DNA of 64,000 nucleotides from positions 558,001 through 622,000 of the forward strand of contig CBDFHJ010000010.1 of NCBI GenBank assembly GCA_965247635.1. The letters run 5' to 3'. The notes beneath the pieces are model-generated. The model made no database searches. It saw nothing but the letters and a program-made list of their open reading frames with translations, and had not been told where the DNA came from. This document shows, in pieces, positions 16,226 through 23,881 of this stretch. This DNA comes from CBDFHJ01 sp965247635 (GTDB lineage: Bacteria; Chloroflexota; Dehalococcoidia; Lucifugimonadales; Australimonadaceae). Numbering within the stretch: the stretch's first letter is position 1; each line of letters opens with the position of its first letter. The position numbers and the translations under genes were made by a program.

Positions 16226-16254
16226 ATGGTACGCAGGGCGCGTGGAGGGGTCAA
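16226..16254 (-). promoter_or_regulatory. Predicted promoter for the gcv operon
   Basis: On the minus strand TTGACC (16249-16254), a 17-base spacer and TACCAT (16226-16231), about 75 bases upstream of gcvT. No glycine riboswitch is recognisable between it and the gene. Confidence 0.5.
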
Positions 16255-16346
16255 CGGGACGTTGGGACCGCTGCCAGCGTGGGACTCCCGGGCTTGAGCG
16301 TGTTAGACTTTTCACAGCAGCCCTCTTTGGGCCCGAGGGAAGTAAC

Positions 16347-16868
16347 ATGGCCGCGCCTCGAAACTACTGGATGGTAAGCGTTAGCCCCGAGTTCTACCAG
16401 GCCACCCGGGACCGCCATTTCGACATGTTGGGCATGGGAAGGGCACAGAAGAAGCGGGTCCAGCGTATGGAGGTGGGTGACCGTGTGCTGTACTACGTGA
16501 GTGATTGGCAGGTCTTCGCGGCAACCGCGACGATAGACTCCACCTACTTTGAAGATCACCAACGGGTCTGGGGGTCGTCCGATCCCCACGAGGAGTTTCC
16601 GTGGCGGGTGCGGCTGCGGTCCAACGTGGTCCTCAAAGAGAAGGGGCACGTCGACGCCCGACTTGTGGCGCCCCGCATGCAGTACGTTCGCAAGTGGGTA
16701 CCCGAGCAGTGGCCGTTGGCCTTTCTGGGCGCGCTGCATCTGGTCCCCAAAGAGGACTTCTTCATGCTGGAGGACGAGATGCGGAAACGGACGCTCCGGC
16801 CTCGAGTGGAGGTCGAGCTCCGAGACGATGCGTGGTGCGCCCTCGATTCACTCCCCATGGCCCGGTGA
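16347..16868 (+). CDS. EVE-domain protein (PUA-like fold)
   Basis: A 173-residue single-domain protein. NYWMVSVSPEFYQATRDRHF at the start, the KKRVQRMEVGDRVLYYVSDWQ segment and the PRMQYVRKWVPEQWP C-terminal part fit the EVE/PUA-like family, which binds modified bases in nucleic acids. ATG 16347 is chosen for GAGGGAAG just upstream; an in-frame codon at 16242 lies in the gcv promoter. The gene is divergent from gcvT and ends 10 bases before fabI. The function is unknown beyond likely nucleic-acid binding. Confidence 0.78.
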   Translation: MAAPRNYWMVSVSPEFYQATRDRHFDMLGMGRAQKKRVQRMEVGDRVLYYVSDWQVFAATATIDSTYFEDHQRVWGSSDPHEEFPWRVRLRSNVVLKEKGHVDARLVAPRMQYVRKWVPEQWPLAFLGALHLVPKEDFFMLEDEMRKRTLRPRVEVELRDDAWCALDSLPMAR

Positions 16869-16878
16869 GAGGCTACAC

Positions 16879-17652
16879 GTGCCAACCGCCATCGACCTCT
16901 CCGGGAAAGGCGCCATCGTTTTCGGCGTCGCCAACCAACGCAGCATCGCCTGGGCCATTGCCCGGCAGCTCCATGAGGCAGGCGCGCACCTCACGCTGAC
17001 CTATCAGAACGAGCGGCTGAAGCGAGGGGTGACGGAGTTGGTGGACGGCCTGGAGCGGGCGGCGGCTGTGGAGTGCGACGTCACCGACCAGCAGGCGCTG
17101 CGGTCGGCCTTCGAGGTGACGGCGGAGGGTGCGCCCCTTACGACTGTGGTCCACAGCGTGGCCTTCGCCCAGCGCGAAGACCTGAATGGCGACTTCTCGG
17201 CGGTATCTCCGGAGGGCTTCCGGACCGCCCTGGAGGTGAGCGCCTACTCCCTGATCCCGATGGTCCGTCTGGCGGCCGAGCGCATGCCGGAGGGTGGCAG
17301 CGTCATCGCGCTGACCTTTGGGCGGGGGGAGAGGGTGTACCCCGGCTACAACGTCATGGGTGTGGCCAAGGCGGCCCTGGAGAACGAGGTGCGGCAGCTG
17401 GCCGCCGAGTACGGCGCGCGGAACATTCGGGTGAACGCCATCTCCGCCGGGCCGCTGAACACGCTGGCCGCACGCGGCATCCACAGCTTCACCGAATTCG
17501 AACGGATCTACGCTGAGCGCTCGCCCCTGCGGCGCAACATCACCCACGAGGAGGTGGGCAAGGCGGCCCTCTTCCTGGCCAGCGACCTCTCCTCGGGCGT
17601 CACGGGAAGCGTGCTGCCGGTGGACGCCGGCTACCACGTCATGGGCGTCTAG
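16879..17652 (+). CDS. fabI: Enoyl-[acyl-carrier-protein] reductase, FabI type
   Basis: A 257-residue SDR-fold enoyl-ACP reductase that completes each fatty acid elongation round with NADH or NADPH. The cofactor motif is GAIVFGVANQRSIAWAIARQ with the divergent glycine spacing typical of FabI. The catalytic pair lies in YPGYNVMGVAKAALE, the Y-x6-K arrangement, and SAGPLNTLAARGI is the usual substrate-loop region. Start GTG 16879 has GAGAGG six bases upstream. A longer in-frame reading overlapping the EVE gene has no support. Confidence 0.92.
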   Translation: MPTAIDLSGKGAIVFGVANQRSIAWAIARQLHEAGAHLTLTYQNERLKRGVTELVDGLERAAAVECDVTDQQALRSAFEVTAEGAPLTTVVHSVAFAQREDLNGDFSAVSPEGFRTALEVSAYSLIPMVRLAAERMPEGGSVIALTFGRGERVYPGYNVMGVAKAALENEVRQLAAEYGARNIRVNAISAGPLNTLAARGIHSFTEFERIYAERSPLRRNITHEEVGKAALFLASDLSSGVTGSVLPVDAGYHVMGV

Positions 17653-17757
17653 GCAGGGTTTCCCCTGCACCCATACGCGGTGTCCCTATCGTGGCTCTCA
17701 ACGGAACGCTGGTAAGCCCGCGCCGGACCGCCTCGACCACTGCACTCGCGGGTGCGT
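17653..17757 (-). repeat. Inverted partial copy of the 169-bp repeat
   Basis: The reverse complement carries CGGCGCGGGCTTAC, GGGACACCGCGTATGGGTGC and AGGGGAAACCCTGCC, matching the units at 10873-11210. It begins directly after the fabI stop codon and may double as its terminator hairpin (CAGGGTTTCCCCTG). Confidence 0.7.
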
Positions 17758-17830
17758 CCTTCGACAAGCTCAGGATGAACGGATAAGTTAGGCATGAGTT
17801 TATGTAATCGGAGTCCAGGGAGGTGAAGCC

Positions 17831-18583
17831 ATGCCAGGCCAGCTAGACGGGAAGATAGCCATCGTCACCGGGAGCAGCCGGGGTATCGGGAAGGCCATCG
17901 CCAAGGGATTCGCTAAAGAGGGCGCCAAGGTGGTGGTGTGTGGGCGCACGTCCAGCGCCGAGCCAGGAGCGCTCTCCGTCGAGGGCACGGTCCAGGAGAT
18001 CGAACAAGAGGGTGGACAGGCTCTAGCCGTCGCGTGCGACGTCACCAGCGAGTCCGACGTGAACGCCATGGTTGAGCGGGCGCTCCGCGAGTGGGGCCAG
18101 GTCGACGTGCTGGTGAACAACGCCGGCATCCTCTGGCGCAGGGGGCTCCTGGAGACGCCGAACGACAAGTGGAACGAGATCATCCGGACCAACCTGGACG
18201 GTCCCTACTACTGCTCCATGGCGGTGCTCCCCGGCATGATGGAGCGGCGGTCGGGCAGCATCATCGGCATCACCTCTGGCAGGGCCTATAGCGAAGACGG
18301 CGAGAGCACCGCCTACGCGGCCACCAAGGCGGGGCTGGACCGGCTCACCGTGAAGCTGGCCACGGAGCTACGCGAGCACGGAATCGCGGTCAACGCGCTG
18401 GAGCCGGGCGCTACCCTCACCGAGCGTCTGCTGGACTTCAACCCGCAGATGGACGTGACCGGCTGGCAACGCGCGGAGGAGAAGAAGATCATCCCAGCGT
18501 GCGTCTACCTGGCGTCGCTGTCGGGCAACGAGTTCACGGGGCGCATCGTCAACCAGGCGGAGTTTGGTACCACTTGGCCGTAA
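17831..18583 (+). CDS. SDR-family oxidoreductase
   Basis: A 250-residue classical short-chain dehydrogenase/reductase. It has the cofactor motif TGSSRGIGKAIAKGF, the NNAG motif in VLVNNAGILW, Ser in SIIGITSGRAYS and the catalytic Y-x3-K in AYAATKAGLDRL. ATG 17831 is preceded by GGGAGGTGAAG. The substrate cannot be read from the sequence; 3-oxoacyl-ACP reductase (FabG-like) is possible given the fabI gene upstream, but the 180-base gap with a repeat between them argues against one operon. Confidence 0.88.
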   Translation: MPGQLDGKIAIVTGSSRGIGKAIAKGFAKEGAKVVVCGRTSSAEPGALSVEGTVQEIEQEGGQALAVACDVTSESDVNAMVERALREWGQVDVLVNNAGILWRRGLLETPNDKWNEIIRTNLDGPYYCSMAVLPGMMERRSGSIIGITSGRAYSEDGESTAYAATKAGLDRLTVKLATELREHGIAVNALEPGATLTERLLDFNPQMDVTGWQRAEEKKIIPACVYLASLSGNEFTGRIVNQAEFGTTWP

Positions 18584-18600
18584 GGGTTAGCTTCAGTCCC

Positions 18601-18751
18601 TAGCAGCCGCTGAAAAACCCTTTCGACCATCCACCTGTCCCCCTTCCTGGCCAGGAAGGGGGATGAATTTATATCTGAGTCCCGACACGTCGGGATCAGA
18701 CTCCCGGTCCCGACGTGTCGGGACACTCCCCTTTTTTCATCAGCCTGCTAG
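18601..18751 (+). repeat. MITE-like element, copy A
   Basis: About 150 bp bounded by imperfect inverted ends (TAGCAGCCGCTGAAAAA and the reverse complement CTAGCAGGCTGATGAAAAAA). Inside are CCTTTCGACCATCC, CCCCCTTCCTGGCCAGGAAG and an ATTTATATCTGAG segment. Copy B (44343-44609) is the same element in the opposite direction with extra inserted palindromes, and copy C (36406-36605) keeps the ends. No coding capacity. Confidence 0.75.
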
Positions 18752-18818
18752 TGGCCGCTGGAATATAAATATGGGGAGTGCTCTGACTCGTCGGGGCGTA
18801 TCGGAGGGACCTTCACTG

Positions 18819-18915
18819 TGTCATTCCGAAGGAGTCCCGACCTGTCGGGACGACTGGGGAATCTCGCCTTCTTATCTGGGAGGGAACGAGATTCCTCGCT
18901 ACACTCGGAATGACA
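18819..18915. repeat. TGTCATTCC-type intergenic palindrome
   Basis: Starts TGTCATTCCGAAGGAG and ends ACTCGGAATGACA, with GGAATCTCG and CGAGATTCC arms inside, so the whole unit can fold into a long hairpin. At least nine more full or half copies lie in the window. Together with MITE copy A it fills the gap between the SDR gene and the hydrolase gene. Confidence 0.8.
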
Positions 18916-19084
18916 GAGGGGCAGGCAAAACCCGCCGCCCCTCTCTGTCGCGCTGGGCGCTCCACCCTTTGTCACCCTGTCCGGTGATGCTTTCCCGACT
19001 TGTCGAGGATCCCGATTCATCGAAGGACTCATCGAGACTCTCGACTAGTCGGAGGGGATGGGCGAAGGGGTTTCAGCCCCCTGC

Positions 19085-19921
19085 CTAGTGGCTCAAAAAG
19101 TCGAAGACGAGCCGGCTGAACTCCTCGGCCTTCTCGTACTGCACCCAGTGGCCGCACCTGCTGAAGAGGTGAAGCTGGGCGTCGGGGATGTGCCACAGGT
19201 AGTGCAGCACCCGGTCCAGCGAAGCGAAGCGGTCATCCCGGCCCCAGATGACCAGGGTCTTGGCCGTGATCGCATGGAGCAGGGGAGTTAGGTCTTCCAT
19301 GCCCCCGGTGGACTTCTTTCGGGCTTCCAGGTGCTCTGGGTGGTCCAACGTAGCCTTCAGGCGCTGCTGCAACAGCTCGTCCGTCATGAAGCTCGAGTCG
19401 TAGACGAAGACCTCGATCATCCTGCGGAACGTGTCCATAGTCGGGTCGTTGAACGCCTCGTTCAAGCGCTTGATGCCCTCCAGAGGCAGCGGCTGAAAGA
19501 GGCTGCGGCCGGCGCCGGAGGCGCCACCCATGAGCACCAGCTTGTTGATGCGCTCCGGGTACATAATGGCGAAGGTGGCTGAGCTGGCGGCGCCCATCGA
19601 GTTGCCGACGACGTTGGCCTTTTCGATACCCAGCGCGTCCAGCAGGTCCCTCAGGGCCGTGGCGTTCACGCGGTTGCGGAGCTCGTGCATGACGACTGGG
19701 TCCGACTTGCCGAAGCCAGGGAGGTCGACCAATAGCACGTGGAACCGCTCCGAGAGGGGTCCGACGTTCTGAACGTAGTTACTCCACCCGCTGGCACCTG
19801 GCCCACCGCCGTGGACCATGATCACCGCCTCGCCGGTGCCTGCCTCGTTGTAGTGCATCCGGACGTCGCCCGCCTGGGCGTATCGGCTGGTGCTCTCCTC
19901 CGTTAGGTTTACGACCGCCAT
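19085..19921 (-). CDS. Alpha/beta hydrolase, meta-cleavage product hydrolase-like
   Basis: A 278-residue alpha/beta hydrolase of the MhpC/BphD/HsaD group, which hydrolyses C-C bonds in ring-cleavage products of aromatics. Visible elements are the oxyanion-hole segment HGGGPGASGWSNY, nucleophile Ser in VVGNSMGAASSATFA, acid Asp in WGRDDRFASLDR and His in RCGHWVQYEKAEEF. The link to aromatic breakdown suits a genome with many Rieske oxygenases, but no ring-cleavage dioxygenase lies next to it, so the substrate is inferred from family only. Confidence 0.85.
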   Translation of the reverse strand: MAVVNLTEESTSRYAQAGDVRMHYNEAGTGEAVIMVHGGGPGASGWSNYVQNVGPLSERFHVLLVDLPGFGKSDPVVMHELRNRVNATALRDLLDALGIEKANVVGNSMGAASSATFAIMYPERINKLVLMGGASGAGRSLFQPLPLEGIKRLNEAFNDPTMDTFRRMIEVFVYDSSFMTDELLQQRLKATLDHPEHLEARKKSTGGMEDLTPLLHAITAKTLVIWGRDDRFASLDRVLHYLWHIPDAQLHLFSRCGHWVQYEKAEEFSRLVFDFLSH

Positions 19922-19962
19922 GGCAGTGGCCTCTCCTCTACAGAGCTTTCTGGAAGGGGTGT

Positions 19963-19992
19963 GGGGAAACCTCTTTGCAAAGGGGTTTCCCC
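19963..19992 (-). terminator. Strong hairpin between the aldo/keto reductase and hydrolase genes
   Basis: GGGGAAACC and GGTTTCCCC flank a further self-pairing centre CTTTGCAAAG. It lies just beyond the stop of the upstream minus-strand gene (20013). It lacks a proper T run, so termination is likely but not certain. Confidence 0.5.
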
Positions 19993-20012
19993 AGTCGCCG
20001 ACGAGTTGGGGC

Positions 20013-21017
20013 TTACGCCCGCTGCGGCTGGATGGCTTCCAGCGCGGCGAAATCCTCGTTGTAGATGCGGTGCAGCTCCGTCAGCTCCTCCTCGGTCAGC
20101 GGCGGCGCGTCGGCGCCGGCGGCGAACTCGCGTAGCTGCGCCTCGGTGACGATATTAGGCAACACCGCGGCGATAGCCGGCTCGCTCAGGCAGAACTGGA
20201 TGGCGGCCTGGGCGAAGGTGCGGCCCGTGCCCTGGGCGATGAACTTCACCTTCTCTCGCTTGCGGAAGGCCGTGTCCAGCCACTCCTGCCTGCGATGGGC
20301 CCGGTGGTCGCTGGGGTCGAACTCTACCTTGGCCTGGTTTTCGAACTGGTCCGTCAGGATCTCCGAGGCATGAGGCACCCGGGCCAGCAGGCCGGTGCCC
20401 TCTTGGTTGGCGGTGGGGAAGAAGTAGCGGGCCGGCTGCTGCTCGATGATGCTGTAGATGATCTGCATGCTGGGCACGCGGCGCTCCGCCATGGACGCGT
20501 CGCCCTCCGCCCTCCAGCCGATGTCCGGGCCCAGCGCGGTGCCGTAGTAGCGGACCTTTCCCTCCTCGACTAGCGCGTCGAGAGTGTCGAACACCTCGTC
20601 GTTCTGGATGGTCTCGATCCGCGGGTTGTGGAGCTGGTACAGGTCCAGGTAGTCGGTGCCCAGCCGGCGCAGGCTCTGCTCGCAGGCGTAGCGGATGAAC
20701 TCGGCGTCCCACCGCTGTGGCCGCTCCCGATGGCCCTCCCGGGGCTGCTGGTTGTACCAGTCGTACCCGAACTTGGTGCCGATGACGATGTCGTGCCGCC
20801 GCTTGCCCAGCGCCTCACCCAATAGCTCCTCCCCGTATCCCTCGGCGTAGGTATCGGCGGTGTCGAAGAGGGTGACACCCAGCTCCAGGGCCTGCTGGAG
20901 CAGTCGGATGGCGTCGGGCTTCTCCACCTTGCCCCACCAGCCGGTGCTGACGCTCCATACTCCGAAGGCGACGGTGGATATGGAGAGGTCGGTGGGGCCA
21001 AGCTGGCGGTACTGCAT
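20013..21017 (-). CDS. Aldo/keto reductase
   Basis: A 334-residue NADPH-dependent aldo/keto reductase of the bacterial YghZ/Tas-like type. The catalytic tetrad is visible: Asp in FDTADTYAEGYGE with the following Tyr, Lys in VIGTKFGYDWY and His in LYQLHNPRIE. The start is ATG 21017, with GAGGAAAC upstream, where the family N-terminus MQYRQLGPTDLSIS begins; a longer in-frame reading overlaps the next gene. It forms a tight pair with the DUF1802 gene (14-base gap). The physiological substrate is unknown. Confidence 0.9.
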   Translation of the reverse strand: MQYRQLGPTDLSISTVAFGVWSVSTGWWGKVEKPDAIRLLQQALELGVTLFDTADTYAEGYGEELLGEALGKRRHDIVIGTKFGYDWYNQQPREGHRERPQRWDAEFIRYACEQSLRRLGTDYLDLYQLHNPRIETIQNDEVFDTLDALVEEGKVRYYGTALGPDIGWRAEGDASMAERRVPSMQIIYSIIEQQPARYFFPTANQEGTGLLARVPHASEILTDQFENQAKVEFDPSDHRAHRRQEWLDTAFRKREKVKFIAQGTGRTFAQAAIQFCLSEPAIAAVLPNIVTEAQLREFAAGADAPPLTEEELTELHRIYNEDFAALEAIQPQRA

Positions 21018-21031
21018 GGTTGTTTCCTCGG

Positions 21032-21637
21032 CTAGCGGAATGCCGCCACGGCCTGGGCGGTGGTGGCGATGGCACGGTCGATGGCGTCGGCACGTTCGGC
21101 GAAGGCCGCGTCCGAGAGGGCGGGGGTCATGCCGCCCAGGACCACCGGTGTTTCGAGCTCCAGCCACGACTTGCAGCCGGCGTAGCGAGGCAGCATGCGC
21201 ACTCGCGCCGCTGTCTCCAGCCGGTACACCCGCAGCACCATGGCGGTGAGTGGCTGGCGTGGCCGCCATCGGAGCCGCTTCTCCGCGTACTCCTCAGACC
21301 AGATGTGGTGCGGCGTCAGCGCTTGAAGCTCTTCCAGCTCCGAGACGGTGAACGCCCGGTGCACCTGGGCGAAGTGGGTGAAGGTAAGCCAGCCAGGGGT
21401 AGGCGCCTCTTCCATGGCGCCCGCAAGGGCCTGGGCGTGCTCCGGGCGCAGCAGCTCCGCCTGCTGGTGCTCGTAGGACGGGAACAGGAGGAACTCTGGA
21501 TGGAGCACCTGGAAGCGGTTCCCATCCTCGCGGATGCCACCCTTGCGGATGATCAGCGCCTGCCGGCCTTCGTCCAGCGCGCGAATGGCGACGGCCCACT
21601 CCTTCAGGGCGGCGTGACAGGCGGTTGGCGCGCTCAT
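21032..21637 (-). CDS. DUF1802 family protein
   Basis: A 201-residue protein with the DUF1802 layout: ALKEWAVAIRALDEGRQALI, then IRKGGIREDGNRF, FLLFPSYEHQQAELL and the middle segment APTPGWLTFTHFAQVH. The family is widespread in cyanobacteria and Chloroflexota and has no known function. ATG 21637 is preferred over ATG 21649 because GGAGAAG stands directly before it. It lies directly upstream of the aldo/keto reductase in the same direction. Confidence 0.8.
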   Translation of the reverse strand: MSAPTACHAALKEWAVAIRALDEGRQALIIRKGGIREDGNRFQVLHPEFLLFPSYEHQQAELLRPEHAQALAGAMEEAPTPGWLTFTHFAQVHRAFTVSELEELQALTPHHIWSEEYAEKRLRWRPRQPLTAMVLRVYRLETAARVRMLPRYAGCKSWLELETPVVLGGMTPALSDAAFAERADAIDRAIATTAQAVAAFR

Positions 21638-21834
21638 AGACTTCTCCACGGGGAGAGCTCGGGGACGCGCTCATTATAGCGGCTGGAAGCGTGGAACGCA
21701 GTCGCGCCAGGGTTGGGGGTTGGTCCCGGTGGCCAGCCGGTGCGTGGTCCATTAAGCTCGACGGACCCGCCCAGGCCCGATAGACCGGCGTATTCGAGAG
21801 TTTGCGGTTTGCGGCACGGAGGTACTACACGACC

Positions 21835-22908
21835 ATGAGGAGTGGGCTGCGCTGGCTGATTACCGTGGCTGCGGGCGCGGTGCTGCTAGGCGGATGTACG
21901 CAACCCGAGCCCGCAGCCACCAAGCCTGAGGAGGGACAGATCGAAGCCGTCCTAGCGCCTTCTCCGTGTCCGGCAGCTCCGGAAGTGGAGCTTGACGACT
22001 CTGACTACGAGGGCCCGCTGATTGACTCGCACTTCCACATACCGCACATACCAGACTCTTTCAATGGGACGAGGCCGGTGCTTGGCGAGAACATAACGGT
22101 GAGCGAAATCGCCTGCACCCTGGAACGGGAAGGCACGGTCAAGGCGTTTGCGTTCTTCCCAGTGTACCCAGAAATTGACTGGCAATACCCCCTGGAAGTC
22201 GCGGATCGGACGATGCAGGAGTACCCGGACCGCTTCGTGCCGTTCCTCATGCCACCGGGACCTGACGACGTGCCACCGACGGCGGATGCGCATGATATAG
22301 GCAAAATGCTCGCCCTACATCCAAGCCTGTTCCAAGGTTACGGCGAGATTGGCCTCTATGAGCTCAAAGGCCGTCGAGAAGCCGATGACTACCCTCCGGA
22401 TGCTCCAATGCTCCTTGATATCTACCAGGTTGCCATCGAATACGATTTAGCCGTATATCTCCACCCCGGGGAAGGACATGTGGACAATCTTGAACGTGTC
22501 TTGCGGCAGCACCCCGAGACCTCCTTTATCGTTCATGGAGAGCAAGTCGAAGAAGAAATAGGCCGTCTGATGGGGAGGTACGCCAACGTCTACTTTACGG
22601 TCAACGACCTCTACGGAGACCAGTACCTATTGAACCTTAACGAAAGCAAAGCCAGTTTCCTGGCCGCTCTTGAGGACTACGAGCCCCTGCTCGAGAAAGA
22701 CCTCGCCACGTGGAAAGACCTCATAGAGGCGCATCCCGATCAATTCCTGTGGGGAACGGACCGTGGAGACGCGGTGTGGACGTTTGACCTGGAGGTGGGC
22801 CAGACCCTGGTAGGTTACGGACGGGCTTTTATCGGGCGGCTTGCCCCCGAGGTGCAGGAGCGGTTCGCATACAAGAACGCTGAACGCTTGCTGTCGAGAG
22901 CTGAGTAG
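21835..22908 (+). CDS. Amidohydrolase-like lipoprotein
   Basis: A 357-residue secreted lipoprotein with an amidohydrolase-type TIM-barrel. The signal peptide ends in the lipobox LLGGC (Cys about residue 21). Metal-site motifs follow in order: DSHFHIPH, GYGEIGLYE, YLHPGEGH, FIVHGEQ and LWGTDRGD. ATG 21835 is chosen because the signal peptide starts there; GGAGG lies 12 bases upstream. The enzyme should act on the outside of the membrane. The substrate is unknown; the family includes decarboxylases and lactonases. GC content is visibly lower than in neighbouring genes, so transfer is possible. Confidence 0.78.
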   Translation: MRSGLRWLITVAAGAVLLGGCTQPEPAATKPEEGQIEAVLAPSPCPAAPEVELDDSDYEGPLIDSHFHIPHIPDSFNGTRPVLGENITVSEIACTLEREGTVKAFAFFPVYPEIDWQYPLEVADRTMQEYPDRFVPFLMPPGPDDVPPTADAHDIGKMLALHPSLFQGYGEIGLYELKGRREADDYPPDAPMLLDIYQVAIEYDLAVYLHPGEGHVDNLERVLRQHPETSFIVHGEQVEEEIGRLMGRYANVYFTVNDLYGDQYLLNLNESKASFLAALEDYEPLLEKDLATWKDLIEAHPDQFLWGTDRGDAVWTFDLEVGQTLVGYGRAFIGRLAPEVQERFAYKNAERLLSRAE

Positions 22909-22940
22909 CAAGCCCCTGCGGGTGGCGTAACGCCGTGCGC

Positions 22941-23780
22941 CTACCCCGGTGCCGCGGGGAAGAGCGCTTCGCGGCTGACCCGGCCTTTGAGCATGCGGAG
23001 GGCGTTGGCGGTGGTGACATCGGCTACGTGCTCGACGGTCGTGGCGTGTAGTTCCGCCAGCTTCGCTGCGACCTGGGGCAGGTGCCACGGCTCCGTCCAC
23101 CGTTCCCGGTACTTCTTGAAGGGCTGCGGGTACGAGTCGGTCTCCAGCACCAGGTGATCCAGTGGGAGCTGGGCGGCGACCTCTTGCAGCTCGGGCAGGC
23201 GGAGCAGAGGCTTGGCCAAGGATATGTAGAACCCCAGGTCAATGGCTGCCTGCGCCGTCGCCAGGTCGCCCTGGAAGTAGTGCCAGGCGCCACCTGCCTG
23301 CCCCGCGTCCTCCTCGCGCAGGAGCCGCAACATGTCGTCGTCGGCCTCGCGGGAGTGGACGACCAAAGGCAGGCCAAGCTCCTTGGCCAGGCGTATCTGG
23401 CCCCGGAACGCGTCTTGCTGGACCCCACGCTCGGGAGAGGTGGGTAGGTAGTCCAGCCCCGTCTCGCTCCATACCACGACGCTGGGGTGCTGGGCCAAGG
23501 TACGGAGCGACGCGAAGGTGGTGTCGTCCACCGGCCCTGGCAGGTCCATGGGGTGCAACCCCGTGCCGGCGTAGAGCATGGGGTGCGAGGCGCACAACTC
23601 CAGGATGCGTTGGCACGAGGCCAAGGTGGTGCCCGCTGCTATAATCAGCTGAACGCCAACCTCCTGGGCCCGCTGTAGGATGTCGGGGAGCTCCTGGGGG
23701 TCGTACTGGTCCAAGTGCGTGTGACAATCGACCAAAGATGGTCTGCTTGACCGCGCTTCGGCTGTGTTGGCCGGGTCCAT
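22941..23780 (-). CDS. TatD-family metal-dependent hydrolase
   Basis: A 279-residue TatD-like nuclease of the amidohydrolase superfamily. Motifs are DCHTHLDQYD, GTGLHPMD, SETGLDYLPTSPERGVQ, VVHSREADDDM and LVLETDSYPQPF, which together give the metal-binding His, Glu and Asp residues. Family members are 3'-5' exonucleases in DNA quality control. The start is placed at ATG 23780, where the family homology begins about 15 residues later; no clear ribosome binding site is visible. It converges with the lipoprotein gene. Confidence 0.88.
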   Translation of the reverse strand: MDPANTAEARSSRPSLVDCHTHLDQYDPQELPDILQRAQEVGVQLIIAAGTTLASCQRILELCASHPMLYAGTGLHPMDLPGPVDDTTFASLRTLAQHPSVVVWSETGLDYLPTSPERGVQQDAFRGQIRLAKELGLPLVVHSREADDDMLRLLREEDAGQAGGAWHYFQGDLATAQAAIDLGFYISLAKPLLRLPELQEVAAQLPLDHLVLETDSYPQPFKKYRERWTEPWHLPQVAAKLAELHATTVEHVADVTTANALRMLKGRVSREALFPAAPG

Positions 23781-23881
23781 GCGTTTATTGTAGTCGACGA
23801 GCCGCGTCAGGAGTATGCCGGTGAACCTGCGCCTCCTCGTTTTCCTGCCGTCCACCCTGGGACGCGGACCGTGGCCGTCGC

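Noticed and set aside
14014..16346. Glycine riboswitch controlling the gcv operon
   Set aside because: Neither the region before gcvT nor the gap before gcvPA shows the tandem aptamer core.
16549..16878. Extended N-terminus of the FabI frame overlapping the EVE gene
   Set aside because: The added residues are an out-of-phase reading of the EVE-domain gene; GTG 16879 has a ribosome binding site and starts at the family N-terminus.
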